The notes below the pieces were generated by a model that did no database searches, was not told the origin of the DNA, and saw nothing but the letters and a program-made list of their open reading frames with translations. 64,000 bases of DNA, taken from NCBI RefSeq assembly GCF_014192225.1, contig NZ_JACHXS010000008.1, positions 62,001-126,000 of the forward strand, in the 5' to 3' direction. Each line of letters opens with the position of its first letter. Within the stretch, counting starts at the first letter, position 1. Positions 29,232-37,750 of this stretch are shown here, in pieces. The position numbers were made by a program, and so were the translations under genes. The stretch comes from Pseudoduganella umbonata. GTDB taxonomy: Bacteria > Pseudomonadota > Gammaproteobacteria > Burkholderiales > Burkholderiaceae_D.

Positions 29232-30242
29232 TCAACGCATTCCTGCCACGCCACGCTCATGCGCCTCGCTGCTCAATCCCTGCTGGTTGGCAGGAGCATC
29301 GGCCGGTGCCGGTGCTGCTGCCGGCGCCGCGGGAGCGGCGACAGCAGGTGCATTGGCCGGGGCTGCCGGCGCCGGAGTCGCAGGCTGGCCCGCTGGCTTG
29401 TTCAGGTATTCGATCTTGGCCGACGCACGCAGGCGTTTCAGCTCGGCATCCGCGGCTTCCTTGTTCTTCTTGTTCGAGAGGAACTGTTCGATCTGCGGCG
29501 TTGCCTGCTGCAGCGTGACAGGGGCGTCGCGCATGTCGGCAATCGAGATCAGCATGCTGCGGTCGCCTTCGCGCACGATGAACAGCTGCCCTTTCGGCAT
29601 CGACTGCAGACGCGAGCTCAGCTGCGGCGGCAGCTCGGCGCTGCTACGGCTCAGTTGGGCGCGTGCATAGCGGACCTTTTGCCCGTCGAGCCAAGCTGCC
29701 ACGTCATCAAGCGACTTGGCGGAGTTGATGACCTCCTTCATGGGGTCGGTCACATCGCGCGTGGCCAGCACCAGCTGACGCATGTCGAACTGCTTGCGGT
29801 TGGCAAAAAACTGTGGATTTTGCTCGAAATAGGCTGCCACCTCTTCCTTCGTCGGCCGGGTCGGCGTGCCGATACGTTTTTGCAAGTAGGCCTGGGCAAT
29901 GATAAGCGACTTCGCCCGTTCCACGGCCTGCACGACTTTCGGATCGCGGTCGATCTTTTCCTTGGCAGCCTCGCTCTCCAGGAGCTCGCGGTCGATCAGC
30001 GATTCAAGCAGTTGCTTGCGGGCGGCTTCCTGCTGTGCGGCCGGAATGTTGACGCGCCCGAGTTCCTCGTTCAACTGCATTACCGTGATTTCTTCCCCGT
30101 TCACGCTGGCGAGTGCCTGGCCTGGTTTTTTCTCGGCCTTGTCACCACATGCAGTCAGCGCGGCAGCCATCGCGATCAGGCCCGTGCACAGCAGAACGCG
30201 CGTAGGGCGAAGCGAGGGGGCTGCAATCTTATTTTTCTTCAA
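29232..30242 (-). CDS. epsD: EpsD-family peptidyl-prolyl cis-trans isomerase lipoprotein
   Basis: A 336-residue SurA/parvulin-like lipoprotein. It starts with TTG at 30242, supported by GGAGGAA 5 bp upstream; this yields MKKNKIAAPSLRPTRVLL and a lipobox ALTAC near residue 31, while more upstream starts spoil the signal. The SurA_N-like part (ITVMQLNEELGRVNIPAAQQ) and a divergent parvulin region follow, and the last ~70 residues are alanine/proline-rich. It is expected to chaperone periplasmic Eps or PEP-CTERM proteins. A promoter-like TATAAT lies 77 bp upstream, so it may head a sub-operon epsDEFG-xrtB-epsI. Confidence 0.9.
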   Translation of the reverse strand: MKKNKIAAPSLRPTRVLLCTGLIAMAAALTACGDKAEKKPGQALASVNGEEITVMQLNEELGRVNIPAAQQEAARKQLLESLIDRELLESEAAKEKIDRDPKVVQAVERAKSLIIAQAYLQKRIGTPTRPTKEEVAAYFEQNPQFFANRKQFDMRQLVLATRDVTDPMKEVINSAKSLDDVAAWLDGQKVRYARAQLSRSSAELPPQLSSRLQSMPKGQLFIVREGDRSMLISIADMRDAPVTLQQATPQIEQFLSNKKNKEAADAELKRLRASAKIEYLNKPAGQPATPAPAAPANAPAVAAPAAPAAAPAPADAPANQQGLSSEAHERGVAGMR

Positions 30243-30318
30243 AGTAATTCCTCCGGTTCCATGGATAAGCGCCGCGGCTTGATGCCGGCCATGACTCAAC
30301 GGCAAAACCAATAATAGA

Positions 30319-30324
30319 ATTATA
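30319..30324 (-). promoter_or_regulatory. Candidate promoter -10 upstream of epsD
   Basis: A perfect TATAAT on the minus strand inside the 199-bp epsB-epsD gap, which is AT-rich. The matching -35 (TTTCAT, 16 bp away) is poor. A short hairpin CAATAG/CTATTG lies near 30371-30385. Confidence 0.45.
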
Positions 30325-30441
30325 CAACATCTTGCCTTTTATGAAACTATAAATGGCTAGACAAAGTTGCAATAGAAGCTATTGTATCTTGGCCGGCATC
30401 GAGTGCGGCTGAAAATTTACTTAAGATTCAATTACTTTAGA

Positions 30442-31824
30442 TCAATGCGCGTTCTCGCGTTTCAGTACCACCGCCACAGTTCGGACGATGATCCACAAGT
30501 CCAGCAGCAATGACCAGTTCCGCAAATAGTCGAGATCGTAGCGGATACGCGCTTCCATTTTGTCCAGTGTCTCGGTTTCGCCACGGAAGCCATTGACCTG
30601 CGCCCATCCGGTGATGCCCGGCTTTGCCTTGTGCCGCAACATGTAGCCCTTGATCAGCTTGCGGTATTGCTCGTTGTGCGCCACGGCGTGCGGCCGCGGG
30701 CCGACGATACTCATCCTGCCTTGCAGCACATTGACGAATTGCGGCAGCTCATCGAGCGAGGTCTTGCGCAGGAATGCGCCGACGCGGGTGATCCGCTGGT
30801 CGTTTTTCTTGGCCTGCACAACCTTGGTTCCGTCTTCCGTTACCGTCATCGAACGGAACTTGTATACATAGATCTGCTCCCCGTACAGGCCATAGCGGCG
30901 CTGGCGGAAAATGATCGGGCCGGGAGAACTGAGCTTGACGGCAATCGCGATCGCCAGCATCACCGGCAACAGCATCAGCTGGATGATCAGTGCGAGCACG
31001 ATGTCGCTGGCACGCTTGACCAGGCTGTTGAAGCCCGTGAACGGCGTTTCGCAGATCGCGATCACCGGCATGCCGCCGACGTTGTCGAAGCGCGCCTGCA
31101 TCAGGTCGAACACGTAGATATCAGGCAGGAAGTACACCGACGCAGTCGTATCCTGCAGATCGTCGAGCAGCTTGCGAATGCGCGGCTGGGCAGAGATCGG
31201 CTGGCTGATGAAAATCATCTTGATGTTGTTTTCGCGCACGAACGCGGCCACGTCGCACATCTTGCCCAGGATCGGGTAGTCCAGGTCTTCCGGCTGGCGA
31301 TCGCCGCCGCGATCGTCGAAGAAGCCGCGGACCTGCATGAACAGGTTTGGATAGCGTTCGATGGTGCGGGCGAACTTGATGCCGACGTCGTTCGCGCCCA
31401 CGATCAGCACGGAGCGCAACTCACTTGCCTGCGACGGATCGGAGCCCACCTTGCGCGCCGCCAGGTGGCTGGCCAGCAGGATGAACGGCGTAGCGCAGAA
31501 CCATGCCAGCACGACGCGCTCGTCGTAGTGGTACGACAGGCCACTGACGGCGCCCAGCATCAGCAGGATCAGCGCCGTCACCAGCCAGCCACCGAAGATG
31601 TCCCGTGAATAGGCCAGCATGCGGCCGCTGCGCCAGGTGCGGTAAGGATCGATATGCTGGTACACCGCCGATGAGATGAAGAATGCCAGGATCATCAAGA
31701 TCAGCGAATAGCCGGTGAACGGCTCACCGAACGCCATCGAGGCACCATACAGGGTGCCCATGATGATGACCGGATCGAGGATGCGCTGGAAAAAAGAGAT
31801 CAGGGGAATGTCATTGATTGTCAT
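30442..31824 (-). CDS. epsB: Undecaprenyl-phosphate glucose phosphotransferase EpsB (WcaJ-like)
   Basis: A 460-residue polyisoprenyl-phosphate hexose-1-phosphate transferase that starts the repeat unit. It has four N-terminal transmembrane segments, a Rossmann-like CoA-binding region (SVLIVGANDVGIKFARTIE), then the catalytic bacterial sugar transferase domain with KRASDIVLALIIQL, SSPGPIIFRQRRYGLYG, KFRSMTV, LRKTSLDELPQFVNVLQG, MSIVGPRPHA and KPGITGWAQVNGFRG. It lies 15 bp after epsL and is co-directional. Confidence 0.95.
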   Translation of the reverse strand: MTINDIPLISFFQRILDPVIIMGTLYGASMAFGEPFTGYSLILMILAFFISSAVYQHIDPYRTWRSGRMLAYSRDIFGGWLVTALILLMLGAVSGLSYHYDERVVLAWFCATPFILLASHLAARKVGSDPSQASELRSVLIVGANDVGIKFARTIERYPNLFMQVRGFFDDRGGDRQPEDLDYPILGKMCDVAAFVRENNIKMIFISQPISAQPRIRKLLDDLQDTTASVYFLPDIYVFDLMQARFDNVGGMPVIAICETPFTGFNSLVKRASDIVLALIIQLMLLPVMLAIAIAVKLSSPGPIIFRQRRYGLYGEQIYVYKFRSMTVTEDGTKVVQAKKNDQRITRVGAFLRKTSLDELPQFVNVLQGRMSIVGPRPHAVAHNEQYRKLIKGYMLRHKAKPGITGWAQVNGFRGETETLDKMEARIRYDLDYLRNWSLLLDLWIIVRTVAVVLKRENAH

Positions 31825-31839
31825 TGAAACTACTGCCCA

Positions 31840-33039
31840 TCAGAACTGCACGCTGGCGTTGAAAGAAAGGCCTTTGGCACGGTAGGAATTGGTCCGCAGC
31901 AGCGTGTTGCCGTCACGGTTGTCGCGGAAAGCGCTCAGCGAGACTTGCGATTGCAAGGTTGGCGCATACGTCAGGCCGAGCGTGGCCCCGCGGGTGCGGT
32001 CGGTCACGTCACCATCGAAAACGACCGTGCTCAACTGTTCAAATTCACGCTCTTCCCGGCGCATCGAGGCATTGGCCTGCAGCTTTGCCGAGATATCCCA
32101 GGTGGCGCCTACGCTGGCACCGGTGTTCAGGCTGTTACTGACCAGCGTGCTCTCCACGGCGGCGAAATTACGCCAGCCATCGACGGTGAACTTGACCTTG
32201 TTCAGCGGTGCCCACAGCAGCGTCACCCGGCCGTTCGCACCGCTCGAATCGCGTCCGGACAGACTTTCGTATTCGCGCTTGGCATAACCGGCGAGCACGT
32301 TGAGTTGCGTAACTGCACTGAAATTCCAGCGCACGTTCGCCTTCAGCTCGTCCTGCGTGTAGCCATCCCGGAACAGGGCATTGGTACGCGATGGATTGGT
32401 GTACTTGCCCTCGAGGCGCCGCGCCACCAGGCCGAACCGGCTGCCGCTGGCGGCCAGGAAATCGAAACCGACTTCCGTCAGGTCTTCCTCGCGGTTGTTG
32501 ATGCTCTGGGCCTGCAGTTCATATTCGTAGCGGCTGCGCGTGTACCCGCTGCGCACCTGCCAGCTGGGATGCAAACGCCAGGCACCGTTGACATACTCCT
32601 GGCGCTGCACCCGCAGGTTGCGTTCGCTGGTGTGGAAGTCGGTGAAAGGCGTCAGCGTCTGCTGGTAAGTACCGCCCAGGTTGCCCGAGAAGCGGTTACC
32701 CAGCTGCCAGGCCAGGTCGCCCTTGAAGTCCTTGCCGTTGTAGTCCAGCTCGTTGTAATGATCGAACGTCACACGCGACACTTTCGCGCTGCCGGTCAGC
32801 CTCTGGCGGCCGATCGGACGATCGACGATCAGGCCCGCCTGGGCCTGCCTCGCGGTATCCGAGCGCTGCGTGACGCCGGCGAAGTCGTCCGGCAGGCGCA
32901 GCAAGTTGTCGTCATAGGTATAGCCAATGGCGACAAAGGGATGAATCGTGTCACTGATATCGGCGCGCGCACTGGCGCAGACAAGAAGCGCGACGGCTGC
33001 GGACAACAGCCGCAGTCGCGATGGTGGAATGCTCGACAT
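31840..33039 (-). CDS. epsL: Exopolysaccharide biosynthesis outer-membrane protein EpsL
   Basis: A 399-residue exported beta-barrel. The start MSSIPPSRLRLLSAAVALLVCASARA gives a signal peptide cleaved near residue 26, then SDTIHPFVAIGYTYDDNLLRLPD, the EpsL/methanolan-type opening, and about 16 amphipathic strands ending in an aromatic residue (FNASVQF), as outer-membrane barrels do. It probably forms or assists the outer-membrane exit pore. It begins 31 bp after the CPBP gene and is 15 bp before epsB. Confidence 0.9.
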   Translation of the reverse strand: MSSIPPSRLRLLSAAVALLVCASARADISDTIHPFVAIGYTYDDNLLRLPDDFAGVTQRSDTARQAQAGLIVDRPIGRQRLTGSAKVSRVTFDHYNELDYNGKDFKGDLAWQLGNRFSGNLGGTYQQTLTPFTDFHTSERNLRVQRQEYVNGAWRLHPSWQVRSGYTRSRYEYELQAQSINNREEDLTEVGFDFLAASGSRFGLVARRLEGKYTNPSRTNALFRDGYTQDELKANVRWNFSAVTQLNVLAGYAKREYESLSGRDSSGANGRVTLLWAPLNKVKFTVDGWRNFAAVESTLVSNSLNTGASVGATWDISAKLQANASMRREEREFEQLSTVVFDGDVTDRTRGATLGLTYAPTLQSQVSLSAFRDNRDGNTLLRTNSYRAKGLSFNASVQF

Positions 33040-33070
33040 GTTATAGATCTCTTTTGACGATATTGCAATA

Positions 33071-33811
33071 TTACCAGTAAGTCCAGGCGCCGGTTCCAAC
33101 GATCCAGGCGCCGAGCAGCCCGTTCGTCACGGCATGTGCCAGGATCGGCGCCCACAGATTTCCGGTCCGCATATACAACAGACCGTATCCCAACCCGGCA
33201 ACGACCCCGGCGAACCACTGGTTATGCTCGACGCCGAACAGCACCGAACTGATGGCAAGTGCGACAAAGCCGACCTGGTTGGGATATACCTTGAGAAACT
33301 GGCGATCGTGTAACCACCGCAGCAGGAAAGAGCGCCAGAACAGCTCTTCCATCACCGGCACCACGAGCGCGGCCCCGGCAATGCGTACCGCCACCAGTGT
33401 CCAGTCGATGCGCCCCGTGGCGTCGGTGGGGTTGAAGCCGGCCGATTCGCCAGCCAGCATCCACGCCGCATCCAGGTTGACCCACAGCACCAGCACGACG
33501 ATACCGACGACAAACGACTGCACGATGACATTGCCGCCCATGGTTCGCCATCCCAGTTCGGAATAGCTGCGGCGATAAGCCCACAGGGCTGCCAGCACGG
33601 CGCCGATCTTGACCGCATACAGCCAGCGCAAGTCGTCGGCCGACCAGCCGAACCGCTGCAGCAGGTCGGCCACGGCCACGAATGCCATGTAGATTGCAAA
33701 CGGGAGAATGCGCGCGGTCGATGGACGGCCGAACCAGCCGGTGGGTGCGTCTCCTGTGGAAGACGCTGCCGCGCTCGGAACCTGGGGGTTTTTGCGTTGC
33801 TGCATGGTCAT
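33071..33811 (-). CDS. CPBP/CAAX protease-related membrane protein (exosortase-associated type)
   Basis: A 246-residue multi-TM protein with the CPBP motifs VVPVMEELFWRSFLLRW (EE-x3-R), FGVEHNQWFAGVVAGLGYG and ILAHAVTNGLLGAWIV (the His/Asn motifs). It fits the PEP-CTERM-locus CAAX-protease-like family (TIGR03008). It opens the Eps transcription unit, 31 bp before epsL. Its substrate is not known. The possible starts ATGACCATG give two Met, three codons apart. Confidence 0.9.
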   Translation of the reverse strand: MTMQQRKNPQVPSAAASSTGDAPTGWFGRPSTARILPFAIYMAFVAVADLLQRFGWSADDLRWLYAVKIGAVLAALWAYRRSYSELGWRTMGGNVIVQSFVVGIVVLVLWVNLDAAWMLAGESAGFNPTDATGRIDWTLVAVRIAGAALVVPVMEELFWRSFLLRWLHDRQFLKVYPNQVGFVALAISSVLFGVEHNQWFAGVVAGLGYGLLYMRTGNLWAPILAHAVTNGLLGAWIVGTGAWTYW

Positions 33812-33875
33812 GGCGTGATCATCCTTCTGAACCCAAGGTTTCCTATTTTACAACAGGATCTTTGAATGCAGTGCA

Positions 33876-33915
33876 AAAACATGCGTACGAGAAATTGTCC
33901 TTTTTTCTCGTACGC
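33876..33915 (-). terminator. Rho-independent terminator of the ABC-F gene
   Basis: A 12-bp perfect stem GCGTACGAGAAA (33883-33894) with TTTCTCGTACGC (33904-33915), 9-nt loop. On the minus strand it is followed by ATGTTTTTGC. It lies just after the ABC-F stop at 33932. This isolates the ABC-F gene from the Eps operon that follows. Confidence 0.85.
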
Positions 33916-33931
33916 AGGGTCCGGCGATGAC

Positions 33932-35842
33932 TCAGCGCGTGTTGCGCGACTCGATTTCTTCCCAGCGCTCGAGGGCTGTCATCAGCTCGATTTCGATGGC
34001 GGCAATGCGCTCGTTGACCCGCTTGGCTTCTGCCGAGGTCTTCTTGTAGAAATCCGCGTCGGCAAGGATCGCCGTCAGTTCTGCCTGTTCCACCTCGAGT
34101 TGCGCGATCACCTTGGGCAACTCGTCGAGCTCGCGCTGCTCCTTGAAACTGAGCTTGCGTGCCTTGGCCGCAGGCGCTTCAGCCGCTGCAGCCGGTGCGG
34201 CCGCCGCCGGCTTCGGTTCGGCCTTCTTCGCCGGCACCGCCGGGGCGGACGCGCGCACCCGCTCCCAGTCGCTGTAGCCGCCGATATATTCGCGCCAGGT
34301 GCCGCCACCTTCGGCCACGATCACCTGCGTCACCACGTTATCGAGGAACGTGCGGTCGTGGCTGACCAGGAACACGGTGCCGGTGTATTCCTCCAACAGC
34401 TCTTCCAGCAATTCGAGGGTATCGATATCGAGGTCGTTGGTCGGTTCGTCCAGCACCAGCACGTTGGCCGGCTTCGCGAACAGGCGTGCCAGCAGCAGCC
34501 GGTTGCGCTCGCCGCCGGACAAGGTCCGCACCGGCGACCGCGCCCGCTCCGGCGCGAACAGGAAGTCGCCCAGGTAGCTCATCACGTGTTTCTTCTGGCC
34601 GTTGATCTCGACCCAGTCGCTACCAGGCGAAATCGTCTCGGCCAGGCTGGCCTCCTCGTTGAGCTGGGCCCGCATCTGGTCGAAATACGCCACCTGCAAT
34701 TTGGTCCCCTGCTTGACCGAACCGCTGTCCGGCTGGTCTTCGCCCAGGATCAGTTTCAGCAGCGTGGTCTTGCCGGCGCCGTTCGGGCCGATCAGCCCTA
34801 CCTTGTCGCCACGCAGCAGCGTCGCGGAAAAATCGCGCACGATCACGCGTTCGCCGTATTGCTTGTTCACGTCGACCAGCTCGGCCACGATCTTGCCGGA
34901 CCGTTCGCCGGAAGTCACTTCCAGGCGCACCTGCCCCTGCTGGTTGCGGCGCGCGACGCGCTGGTCGCGCAGCCGCTCGAGCCGACGCACACGACCTTCA
35001 TTGCGCGTGCGCCGCGCCTCGACGCCCTTGCGGATCCAGACTTCTTCCTGCGCGAGGAATTTGTCGAACTTGGCGTTCTCGACTTCCTCGATGGCCAGCT
35101 GCTCCGCCTTGCGGGTCTGGTAGGCGCTGAAATTGCCGGGGTAGGACATCAGCATGCCCCGATCGAGCTCGACGATGCGCGTCGCCACGTTGTCCAGGAA
35201 CGAGCGGTCGTGGGTTACCAGCAGCACGCTGCCGCGAAAATCGCGCAGCAAGCCTTCGAGCCACTGGATCGACGTGAAATCAAGGTGGTTGGTGGGTTCG
35301 TCCAGCAGCAGCACGTCCGGCGCCGACACGAGCGCGCGCGCCAGCGCCACGCGTTTGCGCATGCCGCCGGAGAGCGTCCCCATCCGCGATTGCGGCGCCA
35401 GCGACAGGCGGTCGAGCGTCTGTGCCACCTTGTTTTCCAGGCTCCAGCCATCGGTGGCGTCGAGCTTGACCTGCAATTCGTGCATGCGCTCCATCAGCGC
35501 TTCGTCATCGCCCTGCCCGAAGCGTCCTGTGATGTCGTGATATTCGCGCAAGTGCGCTGCCGTTTCTCCGAGACCGGCGGCAACGGCGTCGAACACCGTC
35601 ATCTCCATGTCGAATTGCGGCTCCTGTTCGACATAGGCAATGCTGAGGCCCTGCTGCATGACCAGCAGGCCGTCGTCCAGCTTTTGCCGGCCGTGAAGGA
35701 TTTTCAGCAGCGAGGACTTGCCCGTGCCGTTTCGCCCGATGAGCCCGACGCGGTCGCCCGCCTCCAGCGAGAAATCGGCATGATCGAGCAGCGCATGGTG
35801 GCCGAAAGCCAGCTGCGCCGCACTGAGGGAAATGACTGCCAT
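33932..35842 (-). CDS. ABC-F family ATPase (Uup-like)
   Basis: A 636-residue soluble protein with two ABC domains and no membrane segment. Domain 1 has GLIGRNGTGKSSLLKIL, TLSGGMRKRVALARAL and LLDEPTNHLDFTSI; domain 2 has GLIGPNGAGKTTLLKLI, TLSGGERNRLLLARL and LDEPTNDLDIDTLELL. A charged linker and an Ala/Pro stretch with a C-terminal coiled-coil extension (ELPKVIAQLEVEQAELT) are typical of Uup, which acts on ribosomes and DNA junction structures. The start MAVISLSAAQLAF was taken over an upstream Met because it is the family N-terminus. It is divergent from the tRNA gene. Confidence 0.92.
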   Translation of the reverse strand: MAVISLSAAQLAFGHHALLDHADFSLEAGDRVGLIGRNGTGKSSLLKILHGRQKLDDGLLVMQQGLSIAYVEQEPQFDMEMTVFDAVAAGLGETAAHLREYHDITGRFGQGDDEALMERMHELQVKLDATDGWSLENKVAQTLDRLSLAPQSRMGTLSGGMRKRVALARALVSAPDVLLLDEPTNHLDFTSIQWLEGLLRDFRGSVLLVTHDRSFLDNVATRIVELDRGMLMSYPGNFSAYQTRKAEQLAIEEVENAKFDKFLAQEEVWIRKGVEARRTRNEGRVRRLERLRDQRVARRNQQGQVRLEVTSGERSGKIVAELVDVNKQYGERVIVRDFSATLLRGDKVGLIGPNGAGKTTLLKLILGEDQPDSGSVKQGTKLQVAYFDQMRAQLNEEASLAETISPGSDWVEINGQKKHVMSYLGDFLFAPERARSPVRTLSGGERNRLLLARLFAKPANVLVLDEPTNDLDIDTLELLEELLEEYTGTVFLVSHDRTFLDNVVTQVIVAEGGGTWREYIGGYSDWERVRASAPAVPAKKAEPKPAAAAPAAAAEAPAAKARKLSFKEQRELDELPKVIAQLEVEQAELTAILADADFYKKTSAEAKRVNERIAAIEIELMTALERWEEIESRNTR

Positions 35843-35921
35843 GGTGCCTGTTCGTTGAAGCGTGAATCCGGCATTGTACCGATAGTGTGCTGGCAACACT
35901 AACTTTTGTCGGCCGGTCGGC

Positions 35922-35927
35922 TATAAT
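35922..35927 (+). promoter_or_regulatory. -10 element of the tRNA-Arg promoter
   Basis: A perfect TATAAT on the plus strand 18 bp before the mature tRNA. No good -35 is visible at 17 bp. A start point near 35934 would leave an ~11-nt leader. Confidence 0.55.
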
Positions 35928-35944
35928 TGCGCTCGCTTTGCGTC

Positions 35945-36019
35945 CTCCCCGTAGCACAATGGATAGTGCACATGCCTCCTAAGCGTGGGATACTGGTTCG
36001 ATTCCAGTCGGGGGGACCA
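35945..36019 (+). tRNA. tRNA-Arg (anticodon CCT)
   Basis: A complete cloverleaf. Acceptor 35945-35951 pairs with 36009-36015; D stem GCAC/GTGC (35954-35957, 35966-35969); anticodon stem CATGC/GCGTG with loop CTCCTAA (35976-35982), anticodon CCT at 35978-35980; T stem ACTGG/CCAGT around TTCGATT. Discriminator A at 36016 and CCA encoded at 36017-36019. One T-G pair is in the acceptor and one in the anticodon stem. It reads AGG arginine codons, which are rare in such genomes. Confidence 0.96.
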
Positions 36020-36351
36020 GCCCGTTTTTCCTGGCCCCTCTTCAGTTCCCTCCGCAGCCCCTCTCTTTAGTTCCCTGTTGCCCTCCGAGCCTCGGGCCGT
36101 TCGGCTTTTGTGTTTTCCGCCAGCTCATCGCGCAACATCCGCCACACGGATGTGCAGATACATAGGTGGTGCCTTTCACAGTCCCGGCCCGGGAATCCGG
36201 TCGCGCCTTGTCCTCCAGCGAATTCAGCGCGAGATTGCTTCCACCACCGGTCTTCCAGGCATACAACACTTGCCATTCGATAGTTGTTGAAAATAAGACA
36301 ATTTTTCACCCAAGGACTACCATCGGTCTCTCCTACATCATGGAGAAATCA
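36020..36351 (+). promoter_or_regulatory. 332-bp gap between tRNA-Arg and the PEP-CTERM gene
   Basis: No gene is seen here. Just after the tRNA, AGCCTCGGGCCGTTCGGCT at about 36085-36110 with TTTTGTGTTTT behind it could be a weak terminator. Near 36269 a TTGCCA with an AT-rich stretch 16-17 bp on might serve as a promoter for the PEP-CTERM gene, though the -10 match is poor. No tRNA-end duplicate or integrase was found. Confidence 0.35.
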
Positions 36352-37143
36352 ATGAAAAGTCTTTTCAAATCGATTCACTGCAACTGCGTGTTGGCGGCTT
36401 TCGCGATGGTACTCACTGCTGCCCCGCATGCCCATGCTGCTGTGGCCCAGGGTGCTGCAACGATATCAAATTTACGGTATGCGCTGACAGATCTGGACCC
36501 CGACGATGGCATTTCGCCGAATCTGGCGTTCAACCCAGTGTACGGAAACATTTGGGGTGGATTGAATTTTTCTGGATCGAGAGTTTATGAGGACAATGAC
36601 TTCATTCCTCCGTCGATCTCGGGAAACTGGGAAAATGGCAACAACGCTATTTCTTCCAGGGTGGACGGAAGCGGCCGATTCGAGGATACCGTGTTGTCGG
36701 TGTCTCATCGCAGTGAAACGGTCACTACCGAAGCGCACGCATTCATTGACTTTCAGTTCTATCTAACGCCCGGAACACGCATCACTTTCTATAGCGACTA
36801 TGCGCTTGGTGCCTCAGGTTATGATCCAGACGGCCGGGCCCGCTCCCTTACCTTCTTTCAGGGCCGCCTGAGCGAATTCGGGACGGGGGAAGTCCGGAAC
36901 TTTTTGCATTTCGCAGGTGATGAAAATCTGGAACTGAACGGTACTGCGAGCATCTCCTGGGACAACGCAGGCCCTGAAGCGTGGGAGGGCAGCCTGAACC
37001 TTCATACGTTCGGCTACAGCGTTGGAAGCGCCGTACCAGTGCCAGAACCATCCAGTTATGCAATGCTTGCTGCCGGACTCGGACTGATGGGATTCCTTGC
37101 CCGCCAGCGCACGCGCCGCGCAAGACAGTCCGGCAGGGACTGA
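36352..37143 (+). CDS. PEP-CTERM sorting-domain protein
   Basis: A 263-residue exported protein with GGAG 6 bp before the ATG at 36352. Signal peptide to about residue 32 (LAAFAMVLTAAPHAHA), a beta-rich body of unknown function (~35-225), then the C-terminal anchor VPEPSSYAMLAAGLGLMGF followed by basic RQRTRRARQ. The V-P-E-P motif, TM helix and arginine cluster define exosortase substrates, so XrtB encoded at 25121-26026 is the likely processor. The body resembles no enzyme I recognise. Its G+C is visibly lower than that of neighbouring genes. A more upstream start would add no signal peptide. Confidence 0.9.
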   Translation: MKSLFKSIHCNCVLAAFAMVLTAAPHAHAAVAQGAATISNLRYALTDLDPDDGISPNLAFNPVYGNIWGGLNFSGSRVYEDNDFIPPSISGNWENGNNAISSRVDGSGRFEDTVLSVSHRSETVTTEAHAFIDFQFYLTPGTRITFYSDYALGASGYDPDGRARSLTFFQGRLSEFGTGEVRNFLHFAGDENLELNGTASISWDNAGPEAWEGSLNLHTFGYSVGSAVPVPEPSSYAMLAAGLGLMGFLARQRTRRARQSGRD

Positions 37144-37521
37144 TGCTGACTGCGCACCGGCATCTCGGTAGCTGCAAATTCAACGCTCGAAACATGTAGC
37201 GGAGGCGGTCGAAGGAAAACTTTCCTCCTGCACTGGCGGCAATTGTGCTGCCAGTGCTGATCGAAATGCGGCGGCTATTGTTCACCTCTCCAGAGGACCG
37301 CCTTATTCCTTGCTGGCGAACAACCCGGCATGCAGTTCCCCTGGTCCTCTACACCCTGGCGCCTCAATTACTCCCGATATAAGTTCGTTGTAGATGCACA
37401 TCATCCGCAGCGATCAATCGAATTCTTCTCAGGAAATATTATTCCCACATCGCAATTAAATTGCATGCCTGAACGCGTCGTGCCAGAATGGTCTAATCAA
37501 GACTGTCAATCGGAAAGTAAC
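37144..37521. other. 378-bp gap after the PEP-CTERM gene
   Basis: No convincing gene. A near-perfect inverted repeat, GCACTGGCGGCA-attgt-GCTGCCAGTGC (37230-37257), lies 86 bp after the stop and may end transcription, although no T-run follows. The rest is AT-richer non-coding sequence. Confidence 0.4.
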
Positions 37522-37722
37522 ATGATCACGAATCCGCACGAGCATGATGTTACCTGTGGCGCGCTCGACCCCTGGCCCACCGCCTGCGATTGTGGTTGCG
37601 ACGCGCAAGTGCGTGCGTCGGGGGCTGTCCGACCCGAACCATCCCGCCACCATTGGCAGGAAGGCGCACTGCGCAGGAGCGTGCGTGCCCTGTTCGCACG
37701 CTTGAAAGGCCAGCCGGCCTGA
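37522..37722 (+). CDS. Possible small cysteine-containing protein, unknown
   Basis: A 66-residue reading frame MITNPHEHDVTCGALDPWP... with four cysteines in the first half (C..C-D-C-G-C) and a basic, arginine-rich end (RRSVRALFARLKGQPA). A GGAAAG ribosome-like site is 4 bp upstream. No family was recognised. It is convergent with the neighbouring glycosyltransferase, whose stop is 28 bp away. It could be a chance ORF. Confidence 0.35.
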   Translation: MITNPHEHDVTCGALDPWPTACDCGCDAQVRASGAVRPEPSRHHWQEGALRRSVRALFARLKGQPA

Positions 37723-37750
37723 TAACAGGAGCGCTGCGGCGCCCGGTGCC

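Noticed and set aside
30312..30441. Terminator between epsB and epsD
   Set aside because: Only a 6-bp stem (CAATAG/CTATTG) without a strong T-run; epsB and epsD may still be linked.
36269..36290. Sigma-54 promoter for the PEP-CTERM gene
   Set aside because: AGGCATACAACACTTGC has GC two bases out of the required -24/-12 spacing.
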